Source: Syntrophomonas sp. DTU018 (GTDB lineage Bacteria; Bacillota; Syntrophomonadia; Syntrophomonadales; Syntrophomonadaceae). Taken from it: 45,294 nt of DNA. The notes beneath the pieces are model-generated. The model saw nothing but the letters and a program-made list of their open reading frames with translations. It was not told the origin of the DNA and ran no database searches. The translations under genes were made by a program, and so were the position numbers. Position 1 is the first letter of the stretch. Each line of letters begins with the position of its first letter. The stretch lies in contig LFSR01000030.1 of NCBI GenBank assembly GCA_001513155.1, positions 33,240 through 78,533 of the forward strand, written 5' to 3'. Positions 33,700-44,030 of this stretch are shown one piece after another.

Positions 33700-33784
33700 A
33701 AAATCACCTTCTTAGCTGCATTTGGGGTATATTACCCCCTGGGGGTATTATACAATAAAATATTAACCGGCACAAGTAGTCACT

Positions 33785-36178
33785 TTACGAGATTTGTTCC
33801 AGCGGCCGAGGGAAACGGACATAAAAGGTGGTTCCACGGCAACTGGTTTCCACATCAATAGCCGCGTTATGGCGGGCAGCAATGCGGTAGCAGACTGACA
33901 AACCTAATCCGGTTCCATTTTCCTTGGTTGTTACAAATGGTAATCCTATTTTGTCCAAAACGACTTCATCAATACCTGGTCCTTCGTCTTGAACCATCAG
34001 AATCACTTGCCCTTTTTCTTCAAAAGTTCCCAATGTCAGGGTGCCGCCATTCTCCATGGCATCCAGGGCATTTTGGGTGAGATTGAGAATCAGCTGGCGG
34101 ATTTCCTTGTCGTCTAACAGGATGTCAGGCACCGGGCAGGGTTGGTAATCCACACGTATATCGTGACTCAAAGCATGGGCTTGAATAAGGGGAATAACAC
34201 TTTCTAAAATTCTTGACAGATTGCCGGGCAGCAATTCCACGTGCTTGTTTTTAGCCAGGAAAAGAAATTCAGTTATAATGGAGTTGGCCCGGTCCAGCTC
34301 TTCAATCATCAGTTCGAACAAATCCCGATCCGCCGTATATAATTCATTGCTGCTCAGCATTTGCAGCAATCCCCTCACCGTAGTCATGGGATTGCGGATT
34401 TCATGGCCTATGCTGGCGGCCATTTCCCCGATCAGGTTCAAACGGTCCAACCTTTCCATTTCCCGGTCGATGCGGCGTTTTTCGGTTATATCATTAATGG
34501 AACTTAATATGTAAGTGTCTTCCCCCAACTGAATATACTGCCCGGATATCAGGCCCACCCGCACTTCCCCTGACCTGGTGACGAAATTAAATTCGTAATC
34601 CTTAATCAGACCCTGTTCCTTGATCAATTGCTTGAAATGGTGACGCTTTTCCGGAATATTCCATATCATCATGAATGATTTGCCAATCAGTTCTTCTCGC
34701 TTATAGCCCATCAAGTCACAAAAGGCATCATTCACCTCTATACACCGGCCATCTTCCAAAGTGGTAATGCTCATAGCAACGGGGCTGGCGGTAAAGGCCT
34801 TGGCAAATTTTTCTTCCGACAACCGCAAGGCTTTAGTTTTCTGCTCCACTAGCTTTTGCAGGTGATTCCGGTGTTGCAAAAGTTCCAATTCCATGGCTTT
34901 GCGGGCAGTTATATCCTGGGCTATGATGATACATCCGCTTAAATGTTGATGAGCGTTATAAATAGGAGCTATGCTCAGTTCAGCTATAAAAGTGGAACCA
35001 TCCCGCCGTATACAGGTATATTCACCCTGTTTGCAGCAGCCTGCTTCTATTATCTGGCGATAGTCCAAGCCCATGCGCCCCCATTGATCAACCCGCAGTA
35101 AAACCAGACCGCTCTGTCCCACTAGTTTAGCCGGGTCCTTCCACCCCGACATTATCAACCCTTGAGAGTTAATGAATTTGATAATCCCTCTGCGGTCAGT
35201 CAAGACAATGGCACTGGGTGAGGTTTCTACCAGGGAGCGATACAGGCTTTCGCTTTCCAGCAAGTTGGCTTCAAACTGTTTCCTTTCACTTATATCACTG
35301 ATTGAACCGGCCACCTGGCTGGGATAGCCGCTGTGATTATACCGGGTTACCCGCGCTTTGAAATGAATCCACTTCCATTTGCCCTGCTTGGTCTGCATCC
35401 GGTATTCAGTGGAAATATAAGAACGATAACCTGCCAAGTGATCTTTCAGATGCTTTAACACCTGGTGGACATCACCAGGGTGAATACTGCTCAGCCAGGA
35501 TTCTTCATCCATTTTGTCGGTATGGAATTCCAATATCTCTGCGCAACGGGGAGTCATGACAATAGTATTGTCCTCCTCCCAGATCCAGAAGCCGTCATTG
35601 CTTGATTCTATAATCATCATGAGGCGTTCTTCACTGGCTAAAAGCTCTCTTTCGGCTTCCAGTCTTTGTTTGCGTTCCAAGCCAATTTGGGCCAATAAGC
35701 GGGTCAGGTCGGCAAGCAAACGCAGAGTTTTCTCTATATGCTGGGGGGCTACTACTTTTACCTTGCTCAGGGCCTCCAGGTAAGCTTCTTCATCAAATCC
35801 GAATTGGCGTGCCTGCTGGAGGTAACGCTGGGGATCCGGGTCATTGTGCAATACCTGTCCGGTAATAATGGTACCCAGATGATTCCCATCTATGTTAATT
35901 GCTGCTGCGTAATAGATTAAGCCGTTCCGGCATTCCCGGGTTACATAACGTTCTTCTGTAACCAGCTGATGAAGATGCATAAAGTTCATCTGGCAGTACT
36001 CCTGAGTGACAGGACAGCGAAAATGAAAATCAGAGCAGAATGACTGCCAGCCGGAACCGGTTATTATGGCACCATTGTGGTCTATTATGGTTGTGGCAAT
36101 GCCGGTTACGTCGGAAAAGCGATTAATTATAGCCTGCAGCAATTCAATATCAATTAGGTCAATCAAACGGTAATTCAT
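33785..36178 (-). CDS. Sensor histidine kinase with PocR and three PAS domains
   Basis: A 797-residue soluble kinase. Residues about 5-165 form a PocR-type sensory domain with a cysteine set (CSDFHFRCPVTQEYC) that may bind a small ligand or a metal. Three PAS domains follow (about 180-300, 305-425, 455-570). The dimerisation box is GHEIRNPMTTVRG with phosphorylated His592, and the ATPase domain has NLTQNALDAM, DEGPGI and GTGLGL. No membrane segment is present, so it senses a cytoplasmic signal. No response regulator is adjacent, so it is an orphan, possibly feeding a Spo0A-like phosphorelay (inference). GAGGGGGACCT precedes the ATG. Confidence 0.92.
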   Translation of the reverse strand: MNYRLIDLIDIELLQAIINRFSDVTGIATTIIDHNGAIITGSGWQSFCSDFHFRCPVTQEYCQMNFMHLHQLVTEERYVTRECRNGLIYYAAAINIDGNHLGTIITGQVLHNDPDPQRYLQQARQFGFDEEAYLEALSKVKVVAPQHIEKTLRLLADLTRLLAQIGLERKQRLEAERELLASEERLMMIIESSNDGFWIWEEDNTIVMTPRCAEILEFHTDKMDEESWLSSIHPGDVHQVLKHLKDHLAGYRSYISTEYRMQTKQGKWKWIHFKARVTRYNHSGYPSQVAGSISDISERKQFEANLLESESLYRSLVETSPSAIVLTDRRGIIKFINSQGLIMSGWKDPAKLVGQSGLVLLRVDQWGRMGLDYRQIIEAGCCKQGEYTCIRRDGSTFIAELSIAPIYNAHQHLSGCIIIAQDITARKAMELELLQHRNHLQKLVEQKTKALRLSEEKFAKAFTASPVAMSITTLEDGRCIEVNDAFCDLMGYKREELIGKSFMMIWNIPEKRHHFKQLIKEQGLIKDYEFNFVTRSGEVRVGLISGQYIQLGEDTYILSSINDITEKRRIDREMERLDRLNLIGEMAASIGHEIRNPMTTVRGLLQMLSSNELYTADRDLFELMIEELDRANSIITEFLFLAKNKHVELLPGNLSRILESVIPLIQAHALSHDIRVDYQPCPVPDILLDDKEIRQLILNLTQNALDAMENGGTLTLGTFEEKGQVILMVQDEGPGIDEVVLDKIGLPFVTTKENGTGLGLSVCYRIAARHNAAIDVETSCRGTTFYVRFPRPLEQIS

Positions 36179-36447
36179 AGGTCCCCCTCACCAGAATTAA
36201 ACATTATCTCAGCAGGGTATGAAAGCAAATAGAAGAAAATGTTACACAAAACAACTTTGGACACCCAGCTAAAAGTTCCTTTAGAGAAAGTGTCGTATTT
36301 GGTCTACCGCGAAAAGTAAATTTTTCTATAATTCTCCATAAATCGCAGGCTGTTTTTGGCAAAGCATTATGTGTTGAGAAAGTGATAGTAGGAACACCAT
36401 AAATTTGCTACACTGAAACCAGAATTGCTTATATGGGAGGGTACGGT

Positions 36448-36957
36448 GTGGTGGACAAGATTAAATTTGTAAGAAACTACAGTGACCTCAGCACCAGCAA
36501 AGGATTTCAATTTGAATTTTATTGTGACCGCTGCGGCAGTGGATATAGGACCAGGTTCAAGCCCTCGGTTACCGGTACTGTAGCCGGGGTTTTGGATGCC
36601 GCCGGCGGCCTTTTTGGTGGTCTTTTTAGCAGAGCCGCTGATGTAGGCGAGCGAGTCCGTTCGGCATCCTGGGAAAAAGCCCATGACGATGCTTTTGCTG
36701 CAGCCGTTGAGGAACTGAAGCCTGATTTTATCCAGTGCCCGCGCTGTATGAGCTGGGTGTGCCGGTCGGGCTGCTGGAATACCAAAAAAGGATTGTGCAA
36801 GGCATGTGCGCCGGACTTGGGTGTGGAAATGGCTGCTGCCCAGGCCAGCAAATCGGTAGAGGAAGTATGGGCTCATGCGGCCATGGCGGAAGAAGACAAA
36901 AAACTGGCTACCGAATACTGGCGGGAAAATATCAGAGCATCATGTCCCAATTGTTAA
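36448..36957 (+). CDS. Zinc-ribbon protein, truncated by a stop codon
   Basis: A 169-residue product. It has an N-terminal CDRCGSGY site, a small Gly/Ala-rich helical stretch (about 45-70) and a second Cys cluster, CPRCMSWVCRSGC...CKAC. It ends at CPNC followed directly by TAA (36955-36957). The reading frame continues in register for 44 more sense codons with further zinc ribbons, so the last ribbon is cut in half. I chose GTG at 36448, six bases after GGGAGGG, over an ATG at 36433 inside the same motif. The role is unknown. Confidence 0.75.
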   Translation: MVDKIKFVRNYSDLSTSKGFQFEFYCDRCGSGYRTRFKPSVTGTVAGVLDAAGGLFGGLFSRAADVGERVRSASWEKAHDDAFAAAVEELKPDFIQCPRCMSWVCRSGCWNTKKGLCKACAPDLGVEMAAAQASKSVEEVWAHAAMAEEDKKLATEYWRENIRASCPNC

Positions 36958-37092
36958 GCCCCCTTGGCCTCTAATGCCAAGTTCTGTCCGGAATGCGGTG
37001 CACCTTTGAAAGTTCGGGAAAATTGCCCTGCCTGCGGATCTAAAGTCACCCCGGGCAGCAAGTTTTGCCCCGAGTGCGGAACCAAGCTATAA
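36958..37092 (+). pseudogene. Detached double zinc-ribbon tail of the preceding gene
   Basis: Same frame as 36448-36957. It encodes APLASNAKFCPECGAPL, then CPACGSK and KFCPECGTKL, ending in TAA at 37090-37092. The preceding CPNC would complete the first ribbon, so a single nonsense change (for example AAA, GAA or CAA to TAA) or a sequencing error explains the break. It has no start of its own. Confidence 0.75.
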
Positions 37093-37144
37093 TCCACCCC
37101 ATTTGTCAGATTTTATGATAGTTTTGCCGCGCCCTTCAGGGAGC

Positions 37145-37460
37145 TCAGACTGTCGAAAAAGGCCATGTAAAGAGATCGCCACGTCGCTTCGCTCCTCGCG
37201 ATGACATACCAAAAGGCCATCTTATGTGTCATGGCTGTGAAAATAGCTTCCAATTTTGTCATTGCGAGCGCGTAGCGCGTGGCAATCTCTATGGCAACTA
37301 ACGGTGTGAGTTAACAGATCGCCACGTCGCTTGGCTCCTCGCGATGACAGGCTTAAGTTTTCGTTTATCGTGGCCTGTGCTACTGGTGACAATTGCGAGC
37401 CCCGGAGGGGCGTGGCAATCTCGAACGTCTAACCGCTAAAAGACTTCTTTGACAGTCTGC
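37145..37460. repeat. Palindromic repeat island G between two terminator copies
   Basis: The left end TCAGACTGTCGAAAAAGGCC and right end GACTTCTTTGACAGTCTGC are inverted copies. Several units lie inside, including a stretch (37301-37378) nearly identical to the first 78 bases of the window. The flanking GCGCCCTTCAGGG hairpins (37129-37144 and 37461-37476) match in 15 of 16 positions. Confidence 0.82.
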
Positions 37461-37481
37461 GCGCCCTTCAGGGCGCTTTTT
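37461..37481 (+). terminator. Terminator, right copy
   Basis: GCGCCC, loop TTCA, GGGCGC, then TTTTT. The left copy at 37129-37144 has one mismatch and no T-run. Confidence 0.75.
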
Positions 37482-37608
37482 GTCTCCCGGTTGCATGAGA
37501 GATCTTGGTTTTTGGAAAATTAAAGACAAGTAAATGGCTATTGAAAGTACCCTAGGGATAATAAACCCGAAGCTTTCATTTGTGGCATTACCGTCTAAAA
37601 TATGACTG

Positions 37609-37824
37609 GAAGCAGGAGAAATAGCCGGCTCGCTCCGGGACTCCTCGCCTGCAACACATCGGCAAACTTTAAGTGCGAAGGGGACCGCTCGTAATTCGGC
37701 ATCCATGCACTCAGTACTCGCTGCTCGAAACGTCCTGTTTCTCGCTCCCCTTCGCAGCCCTCAGCTTCGCCGTGGGTTGCAACTGCTCGTCGTACGTCCC
37801 TCGCCTGGCTAATACTCCTGCTTC
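37609..37824. repeat. Foldback repeat family 2, copy 2 (MITE-like)
   Basis: About 216 bp. The ends GAAGCAGGAG and CTCCTGCTTC are perfect inverted repeats. The core is almost identical to 20728-20961, with about nine differences in 190 bases by eye. A fragment of the first family (ATCATGGCCTGGGGCACAGG) follows at 37846-37865. Confidence 0.82.
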
Positions 37825-37889
37825 AGCGGGCGCGATGATATCGTTCATCATGGCCTGGGGCACAGGTGACAATTATGGAGGTGTACTTT

Positions 37890-38861
37890 ATGAACAGCGA
37901 AAACCTCAAAACTGAAAAGGCTACCTTTGCCGGGGGCTGCTTCTGGTGCATGGTGGCACCTTTTCAGGAGAAGGAAGGAGTCCTGCAAGTAGTATCAGGA
38001 TATACCGGCGGCCATAAGAAAAACCCCACCTATGAAGAGGTCTGTTCCGGGCAAACCGGCCATTATGAAGCCGTGCAGATAACTTATGATCCCAGCCGCA
38101 TTTCTTATCCTGAGCTGCTGGAGATTTTCTGGAGGCAGATAGATCCCACTGACCCGGGCGGGCAGTTTTTCGACCGGGGGCAGTCATACCAGACGGCTAT
38201 TTTTTATCATAATGAGGAGCAAAAGCGACAGGCTGAGGAATCCCGGGACCGCCTGCAGTCCAGCGGGCTCTTCCAGAAACCCATCGTTACCAAAATCCTG
38301 CCTGCCTCGGAATTCTACCCGGCGGAGGACTACCACCAGGATTATTACAGGAAAAACCCGGTGCATTATGCCCAGTACAAACGGGGCTCAGGAAGAGAAT
38401 TCTTTCTGGAGGCTACCTGGGGAAAGCCAGCCAAAAATCTGGATGAGCTGCGCCACCGGTTAACCAAGCTGCAGTTTGATGTGACCCAAAACAATGCCAC
38501 CGAACCGCCATTTCGCAATGAGTACTGGGATAACAAGCGGGAAGGGATTTATGTGGATGTGGTCTCCGGGGAACCGCTGTTTACCTCCCTGGATAAATTT
38601 GACTCCGGCTGCGGCTGGCCCAGTTTTACCCGCCCGCTGGATCCCGGCAGCATTGTAGAAAAGCTGGATACCAGTCACGGTATGGTGCGCACCGAGGTAC
38701 GCAGCCGCCAGGCAGACTCCCATCTGGGCCATGTGTTTAACGACGGACCGGCACCTACCGGTTTGCGCTATTGCATTAATTCCGCCGCCCTGCGCTTCAT
38801 ACCCAAGGAAGATTTGGAGAAGGAAGGCTACGGCGAATACCTGCATCTGTTCGAGAAATGA
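37890..38861 (+). CDS. msrAB: Methionine sulfoxide reductase MsrA-MsrB fusion
   Basis: A 323-residue two-domain repair enzyme that reduces both epimers of methionine sulfoxide in oxidised proteins. MsrA (about 10-165) has the GCFWC motif with catalytic Cys17. MsrB (about 185-320) has [21 protein letters not shown] and [11 protein letters not shown] with catalytic Cys295. The cysteine pairs of the zinc site found in many MsrB proteins are not seen. No signal peptide is present. The ATG at 37890 follows GGAGGTG; an upstream in-frame ATG at 37866 lies in repeat sequence. It converges with the YitT-family gene with four bases between stops. Confidence 0.95.
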   Translation: MNSENLKTEKATFAGGCFWCMVAPFQEKEGVLQVVSGYTGGHKKNPTYEEVCSGQTGHYEAVQITYDPSRISYPELLEIFWRQIDPTDPGGQFFDRGQSYQTAIFYHNEEQKRQAEESRDRLQSSGLFQKPIVTKILPASEFYPAEDYHQDYYRKNPVHYAQYKRGSGREFFLEATWGKPAKNLDELRHRLTKLQFDVTQNNATEPPFRNEYWDNKREGIYVDVVSGEPLFTSLDKFDSGCGWPSFTRPLDPGSIVEKLDTSHGMVRTEVRSRQADSHLGHVFNDGPAPTGLRYCINSAALRFIPKEDLEKEGYGEYLHLFEK

Positions 38862-38865
38862 CAGC

Positions 38866-39714
38866 TTAGTCCAGGGGAGCAAATCCTTCCCCCAGTACTT
38901 TGTGGGTGGTTTGCACGGCAATAAAGGCGTGGTTATCCAGGCGCCGTATGTAATCCCGCAGTTTGATGTATTCCCGGCGTTTGACTATAGTCATAAGAAC
39001 TTGCCTCTCCTGCAGGGAGTAACCGCCCTGAGCCTTATAGATGGTTACTCCCCGTCCCAGTTCATTCAGTATGAATTCCCTGACTTTCTCCGTTTCCCCG
39101 GTGATAATAGTCACCTGCTGGCTGGTGTCGATACCTTCAATAATATAATCGATGGTAAAGCTGTACAATATCACCCCCAATAGAGCATAAAGCCCTTTTT
39201 CCATACCGAAGGTAAAAGCAGCGGAAACAACAATGAAAAAGTCAATGACGAACAATCCCTTGCCCATATCCAGGCTGTAATACTTGTAGAGAATACGGGC
39301 GGCGATATCCGTACCTCCCGAGGAAGCGTTCTGGTTAAAGAGCAGGGCCAGGCCGATGCTGGAGATTATCACCCCGAAAATTAACTGAATAAGCAGATCC
39401 TCGGCCAGGGGAGTGTTCAGGGGGTGCAGCTTTTCCAGGGCCCAGATCCACAGGGGAATAATAATGCTGCAGTAGATGGTCTTTATCCCAAAACCGGTTC
39501 CTACCAGGATAAATCCGGCAGTCAGCAGTACAATGCTCAGGATCAGAACCAGAGCACCTAAAGGCAAAAAAGGCAGGTAATGATTAAGGACCAGCGCCAG
39601 GCCGTTAATGCCCCCAGCAGCGATATTGCCCGGAGACAGGAAAAAATAGAAGCCGGCCGCGTCCATAAATGCTCCCGCATTTAACAGTAAAAAGCTCATC
39701 AGTACTCTTTTCAT
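38866..39714 (-). CDS. YitT family membrane protein
   Basis: A membrane protein of about 282 residues with five or six N-terminal helices (MSFLLLNAGAFMDAAGFYFFL, the glycine-rich IAAGGINGLALVL and others) and a C-terminal cytosolic DUF2179-like domain (about 215-275, VTIITGETEKVREFILNELGRGVTIY). The family is widespread in Firmicutes and its transport function is not settled. The start is uncertain: ATG at 39714 (MKRVLM) or 39723 (MGVMKR). AAGG lies at better spacing for 39714. The longer in-frame extension to 39858 has no hydrophobic or conserved content. Confidence 0.85.
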   Translation of the reverse strand: MKRVLMSFLLLNAGAFMDAAGFYFFLSPGNIAAGGINGLALVLNHYLPFLPLGALVLILSIVLLTAGFILVGTGFGIKTIYCSIIIPLWIWALEKLHPLNTPLAEDLLIQLIFGVIISSIGLALLFNQNASSGGTDIAARILYKYYSLDMGKGLFVIDFFIVVSAAFTFGMEKGLYALLGVILYSFTIDYIIEGIDTSQQVTIITGETEKVREFILNELGRGVTIYKAQGGYSLQERQVLMTIVKRREYIKLRDYIRRLDNHAFIAVQTTHKVLGEGFAPLD

Positions 39715-39870
39715 AACGCCCATACCTTGTTGTTTTTTCCTATTATTTCCCTTTGTTAGTCTGGAAAATCCATTCCCATTGAAAATCCTGCAGATCAACT
39801 GTCTAAAGGAATAGAAATAAGTGGGTAAAAGCACCATTGACGGGGCAGCGCAATTCACCTAGACTGAAAT

Positions 39871-39898
39871 TAGACCAGATGGTCTAGACCGACTGGTC
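39871..39898. promoter_or_regulatory. Two adjacent TetR-type operator dyads
   Basis: TAGACC AGAT GGTCTA (39871-39886) and GACC GACT GGTC (39887-39898) are back-to-back dyads with centres 14 bp apart, 24 bp before the TetR gene. GACCGACTGGTC is a familiar TetR-family operator style. The arrangement predicts autoregulation. Confidence 0.7.
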
Positions 39899-39922
39899 GA
39901 TACTGGCGGGAGTGAAAAACCT

Positions 39923-40546
39923 ATGGTAGGCAAAGAAATTACCCCCAAGGAAAAGCTAATATTAGAAGCCTTGAAAGAGTTTGCGGACCGGGGATTTGAT
40001 TCAGCCTCCCTGAATCAGATCATCAAGCGGGCGGGTATTTCCAAGGGCAGCTTTTACCATCACTTCGCTAACAAGGAAGAGTTGTTCAGCCAGGTTATTC
40101 ATCGCGCGGCTCAGGAGAAGCTGGATTTTGTCAGCCTGTGGATTGAGCAGAATGGACCTGGTCATGAAAACCTGGGTTTTTTTGACCGGCTTCGTTTGCA
40201 TATGGCGGGGGGAATTGAATTTGCCCGGCAGCGGCCGGAATTCAGTGCTTTTATATTAAGTGTCCTTCAAAACCCGGAATTGAAAAGCAAAGTTTTAGCC
40301 CTGATGCCCGCCTATTATGACCAGGCCTTTGATGCTGCCGTGACCGAAGCGCTGCAAAAGGGAGAACTGCGCCAGGATCTTGACCCTGATTTGGTCAAGA
40401 AAGTGCTTAAATATACCCTGCTGGGACTCAGCCAGTTGATACTGGACAGCAGTGACGGCAATCTAAATGAGAACCAGTTAAAGGAGCAGACCGATGGTTA
40501 TATTGACTTCCTGCAGCGCGGGTTCGGGGCGTACCGGGATGGATAA
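39923..40546 (+). CDS. TetR/AcrR family transcriptional regulator
   Basis: A 207-residue repressor. The N-terminal helix-turn-helix (about 10-57) reads SLNQIIKRAGISKGSFYHHFANKEEL, typical of the family. The C-terminal ligand domain is variable. Two palindromic operators lie directly upstream, and a MacB/MacA-like export operon follows on the same strand after a repeat island of about 350 bp, so the operon is the most likely target. CGGGAGTG precedes the ATG. Confidence 0.92.
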   Translation: MVGKEITPKEKLILEALKEFADRGFDSASLNQIIKRAGISKGSFYHHFANKEELFSQVIHRAAQEKLDFVSLWIEQNGPGHENLGFFDRLRLHMAGGIEFARQRPEFSAFILSVLQNPELKSKVLALMPAYYDQAFDAAVTEALQKGELRQDLDPDLVKKVLKYTLLGLSQLILDSSDGNLNENQLKEQTDGYIDFLQRGFGAYRDG

Positions 40547-40550
40547 ACAC

Positions 40551-40900
40551 GTCATTGCTGTGAGAATAGCCTTTGTGTCATCGCGAGGCACGAAGTGCCG
40601 TGGCGATCTCGTTCACATACCTGAAGGTACCGTTAGAGATTGCTTCGCTGCACTCGCAATTATCACCTGAATAACAGGCCACGATGAATGAAAAGTCCTC
40701 TTATGTGTCATTGCGAGCCCCTGAAAGGGGCGCGGCAATCTCATTCGTCTATCTGTCTCCCCGATTGAGATCGCCACGCGCTACGCGCTCGCGATGACAC
40801 AATGGTTGCCTTTTTACTGACATGAAAGCCATTTTCACAGCAATGACACGAAAGGTGATTTTTCGTTCATCGTGGTCTACACCGTAGGTAATAATTGCGA
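40551..40900. repeat. Palindromic repeat island H between tetR and the export operon
   Basis: A mosaic of the first repeat family in both orientations. Bases 40765-40866 are a near-exact inverted copy of 12577-12676. The island reaches to within about 15 bp of the ribosome site of the ABC gene at 40929, leaving no room for a normal promoter outside it. Confidence 0.8.
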
Positions 40901-40928
40901 ACATTATCATAGCATAGGAGATAATCGG

Positions 40929-41639
40929 ATGACACCGCCAATCTTAATGAGCCTGAAAAATGTCAGCAAAACTTATATTATGGGCGAGGTTAAAGTGGAA
41001 GCCCTAAAAACAACCACTTTGGATGTTTACGAGGGGGAACTGCTGGTGATATTGGGACCCAGCGGTTCCGGCAAAAGTACCCTTCTGAACCTGATGGGCG
41101 GCATCGATCAACCCAGCGCGGGAGAGATATTCTTTGCCGGGAAACCTCTTACCAGTGCAGGGGAAAAGGAAATGACCAATTATCGCCGCCGGGAAGTGGG
41201 GTTTGTATTCCAGTTTTACAACTTGATCCCTGACCTGACCGCTGCCGAAAATGTGGCTTTGGCTGCCGAACTGGTGCATAAGCCCCGCCCGGTAAATGAA
41301 GTCCTGGAGGAAGTGGGGCTGCTGGATCGCCGGGATCACTTCCCTTCCCAATTAAGCGGCGGGGAGCAGCAGCGGGTAGCCATAGCCCGGGCATTGGTAA
41401 AGCAGCCCCGCCTTTTGCTGTGTGATGAGCCTACGGGAGCATTGGATTTTGAAACCGGTAAAAGAGTGCTCCGTTTACTGTATGATATCCGCCAGAAAGG
41501 TTCCGGTACCGTAATCATTGTTACCCATAATACCGCTATTGGCGCTATCGCGGACCGGGTGGTGCGCATGCGCAGCGGTTCAATCGCTGACATCACAATT
41601 AACCAGAACCCGGTACCCCCAGAAAGGATTGACTGGTGA
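40929..41639 (+). CDS. ABC transporter ATP-binding protein, MacB/LolD-type
   Basis: A 236-residue ATPase subunit. Walker A is GPSGSGKST, the Q-loop is [17 protein letters not shown] (LolD/MacB type), the signature is LSGGEQQR, Walker B is [12 protein letters not shown] and the H-loop is VTHN. It pairs with the FtsX-like permease downstream, with overlapping stop and start (TGATG). Together with the HlyD-type adaptor it forms an export system of the MacAB sort as found in Gram-positive bacteria. The ATG at 40929 follows AGGAGATAATCGG; the upstream in-frame extension is repeat sequence. Confidence 0.92.
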   Translation: MTPPILMSLKNVSKTYIMGEVKVEALKTTTLDVYEGELLVILGPSGSGKSTLLNLMGGIDQPSAGEIFFAGKPLTSAGEKEMTNYRRREVGFVFQFYNLIPDLTAAENVALAAELVHKPRPVNEVLEEVGLLDRRDHFPSQLSGGEQQRVAIARALVKQPRLLLCDEPTGALDFETGKRVLRLLYDIRQKGSGTVIIVTHNTAIGAIADRVVRMRSGSIADITINQNPVPPERIDW

Positions 41640-44014
41640 TGACTACCCTGACCCGCAAACTTCTGCGTACCATTACCTCCGGCTGGGGACAATTTGTGGC
41701 TCTGGTTCTGATTGTTATGCTGGGAGTCATGATATATATCAGCATGAATACGGCTTATTCCAATCTGAGCCAGTCCCAGGAGCGGTTTTACCAGGAATAC
41801 CGGTTTGCCGACTATACCTTTACCGTTGTGAAAGCTCCTGAATCAGTAATCAGCCGGATTGAGGCCGTCCCGGGAGTCATTAAAGCCACCGGCCGGGTAC
41901 AGAAGGATATCCCCATTGTTAAAGCAGAAGATGAACGGGCTACCGGCAGGCTGACCGGTTATCCCTTGCCTCAGGAGGGGGAGGTAAACCGCCTGCACTT
42001 GCTGTCAGGCAGTTGGTTTGAGGAAAGCCCGGCAGGAAATATTGGGGTTCTAGTTGATCCCCAGTTTTTCGTCGCCAACCACCTTACTGCAGGTGACAGT
42101 CTGGAGGTTATAGCCGGCGGCAAGAAAGTGGTTCTGACCGTGATAGGAACCGCTGTAAGCCCGGAATTTGTTTATCCTATGCCGGATGCTGCTGCTCTGG
42201 TACCTGAGCCGGAGCGCTTTGGCATTATTATGATACCCCAGATCCAGGCCCAGCAAATCCTGGGCTATCCAGGGCAGATTAATCAGGTTGTAGTTGACCT
42301 GGCTCCCGGAGCAGATGAGACTGCGGTGGTCAGAGAAATAGAAAGGATTCTGGAGCCCTATGGGAATTTAGCCAGCTATCCCCGCCGGGACCAGTTAAGC
42401 CACGCTGCCCTGCAGGCGGAACTGGACGGGCTGAAGACCATGTCCGGCTCGTTGCCGCTGGTATTTTTCCTGATTGCGGCAGCGATTCAGTTTGTAATTA
42501 TTAACCGTTTGATAAAGACCCAGCGCTTGCCTATCGGGGTAATGAAAGCTCTGGGTTACAGCAGTTTTCAGATTATCGGGAATTATACCGGTTATGCTCT
42601 GCTGGTAAGCGGTGTCGGGGCAGTATTGGGCATAATAACAGGCATTGGCATGGCGGCAGGTATGTCCCAGGTTTATGCCCAGTTTTTTAATCTTCCCAGT
42701 ACTATCGGAGGAATTAATCTATCCGTAGTTATTCGCAGTGTGGTAATTAGCCTGGTGGTGGGCGGGGCAGCAGGATTGTTTGCTTCCCGGTCGGTAGTCC
42801 GCATTCGTCCTGCTGAAGCCATGCGTCCGGAACCCCCTGCTTCCGGGAAACATACCCTGCTGGAAAACTGGACCTGGCTGTGGCAGCATCTGGATAGCAG
42901 CTGGAAAATGAGCCTGCGTTCTATCCTGCGCAACCGGGTGCGTTTTGCTATTACCGTGCTGGGAGTGGTTTTTTCCGTCTGCCTGCTGATCTTCGCTCTG
43001 TTTTCCAATGATGCAGTGGACTACCTGGTACAGCAGAGCTTCACCTTAAGCAATCGCTATGATTATATAGTCAGGTTTACCCAACCGGTCAAGTATGAGG
43101 ATATAACCTACTGGAACCGCTGGAGCGAAGTGCAAAAGATAGAACCTCTCCTGGAAGTGCCGGTGAAAATAAAAGCAGGTGATCGTGCTGAGGATGAATT
43201 GCTGGTAGGAGCTCAAGTAACCGGTGAACTTAGAAAAGTGTACGATATGCACGGCCAGCAGAAGCAGATCCCCGAAGAAGGTATTTTGCTCAATAAAAGT
43301 ACTGCGGACAAACTGGGAATAAAGCCTGGTGATGAGGTTGAGGTGCATACCACCTTGGGAATCGGGCCTACCCGGACCGAACGGCTGCGGATAGTTGGAC
43401 TAAATCAGCCTATGTCAGGCAGCGGATCTTTTATATCCTGGGAAACGGCCAACCGCCTGCTGGGGGAAAGCCGGGTGGTGTCTGCGGTGATGCTGAAGCT
43501 GGACCGGCCGGAAATGAAGGAAGTGGAGAAGCGCCTGTACGAAATGACCAGCGTAAGTTCAGTAATGAGTCCCCAGCGGGAACAGGCGGCTTTTTTGCAG
43601 TACATGGACACAATTATTGTTTTTATAGCCATCATGGTTTTAATGGCCGGATTGTTGGGGTTGGCTATTGTGTATAACACTTCGCTGATGACCTTTCAGG
43701 AGCGCCAAAGGGAGCTGGCTTCCCTGCGGGTCCTGGGTTTCTCCCGGAGGGAAATAGCCGGTTTGCTGCGTAAGGAGACCGGGGTGCAGGCTGTGCTGGG
43801 AATCATAATCGGATTGCCCGCTGGCAAAGCCATGGGAAACGTCCTCATGGCCAGTATCAGTACGGATCTTTACAGTATGCCGGCGGTTATTTATCCCCGG
43901 ACCTATTTTATCGCTGCTCTGTTAGCTTTAGTTTTTATTGGGATAGGTCAGCAGCTGGCCATCCGCAAAACCGGACAGATAGATATGGTGGAAGCCCTGA
44001 AAAACCGAGATTAA
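41636..44014 (+). CDS. FtsX-like ABC transporter permease, duplicated
   Basis: A 792-residue permease with about eight membrane helices in two halves. Each half has one N-terminal helix, an extracytoplasmic MacB-type domain and three FtsX helices; the first set lies near residues 16-38 and 270-395 and the second near 440-460 and 655-785. This mechanotransmission-type fold uses ATP to drive extracellular work or export rather than classic transport. The start is GTG 41636, with AAAGGA at good spacing, or ATG 41639, three bases later. The translated overlap with the ATPase gene shows coupling. Confidence 0.92.
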   Translation: MMTTLTRKLLRTITSGWGQFVALVLIVMLGVMIYISMNTAYSNLSQSQERFYQEYRFADYTFTVVKAPESVISRIEAVPGVIKATGRVQKDIPIVKAEDERATGRLTGYPLPQEGEVNRLHLLSGSWFEESPAGNIGVLVDPQFFVANHLTAGDSLEVIAGGKKVVLTVIGTAVSPEFVYPMPDAAALVPEPERFGIIMIPQIQAQQILGYPGQINQVVVDLAPGADETAVVREIERILEPYGNLASYPRRDQLSHAALQAELDGLKTMSGSLPLVFFLIAAAIQFVIINRLIKTQRLPIGVMKALGYSSFQIIGNYTGYALLVSGVGAVLGIITGIGMAAGMSQVYAQFFNLPSTIGGINLSVVIRSVVISLVVGGAAGLFASRSVVRIRPAEAMRPEPPASGKHTLLENWTWLWQHLDSSWKMSLRSILRNRVRFAITVLGVVFSVCLLIFALFSNDAVDYLVQQSFTLSNRYDYIVRFTQPVKYEDITYWNRWSEVQKIEPLLEVPVKIKAGDRAEDELLVGAQVTGELRKVYDMHGQQKQIPEEGILLNKSTADKLGIKPGDEVEVHTTLGIGPTRTERLRIVGLNQPMSGSGSFISWETANRLLGESRVVSAVMLKLDRPEMKEVEKRLYEMTSVSSVMSPQREQAAFLQYMDTIIVFIAIMVLMAGLLGLAIVYNTSLMTFQERQRELASLRVLGFSRREIAGLLRKETGVQAVLGIIIGLPAGKAMGNVLMASISTDLYSMPAVIYPRTYFIAALLALVFIGIGQQLAIRKTGQIDMVEALKNRD

Positions 44015-44030
44015 AGAGGGGAGAGCGCAG

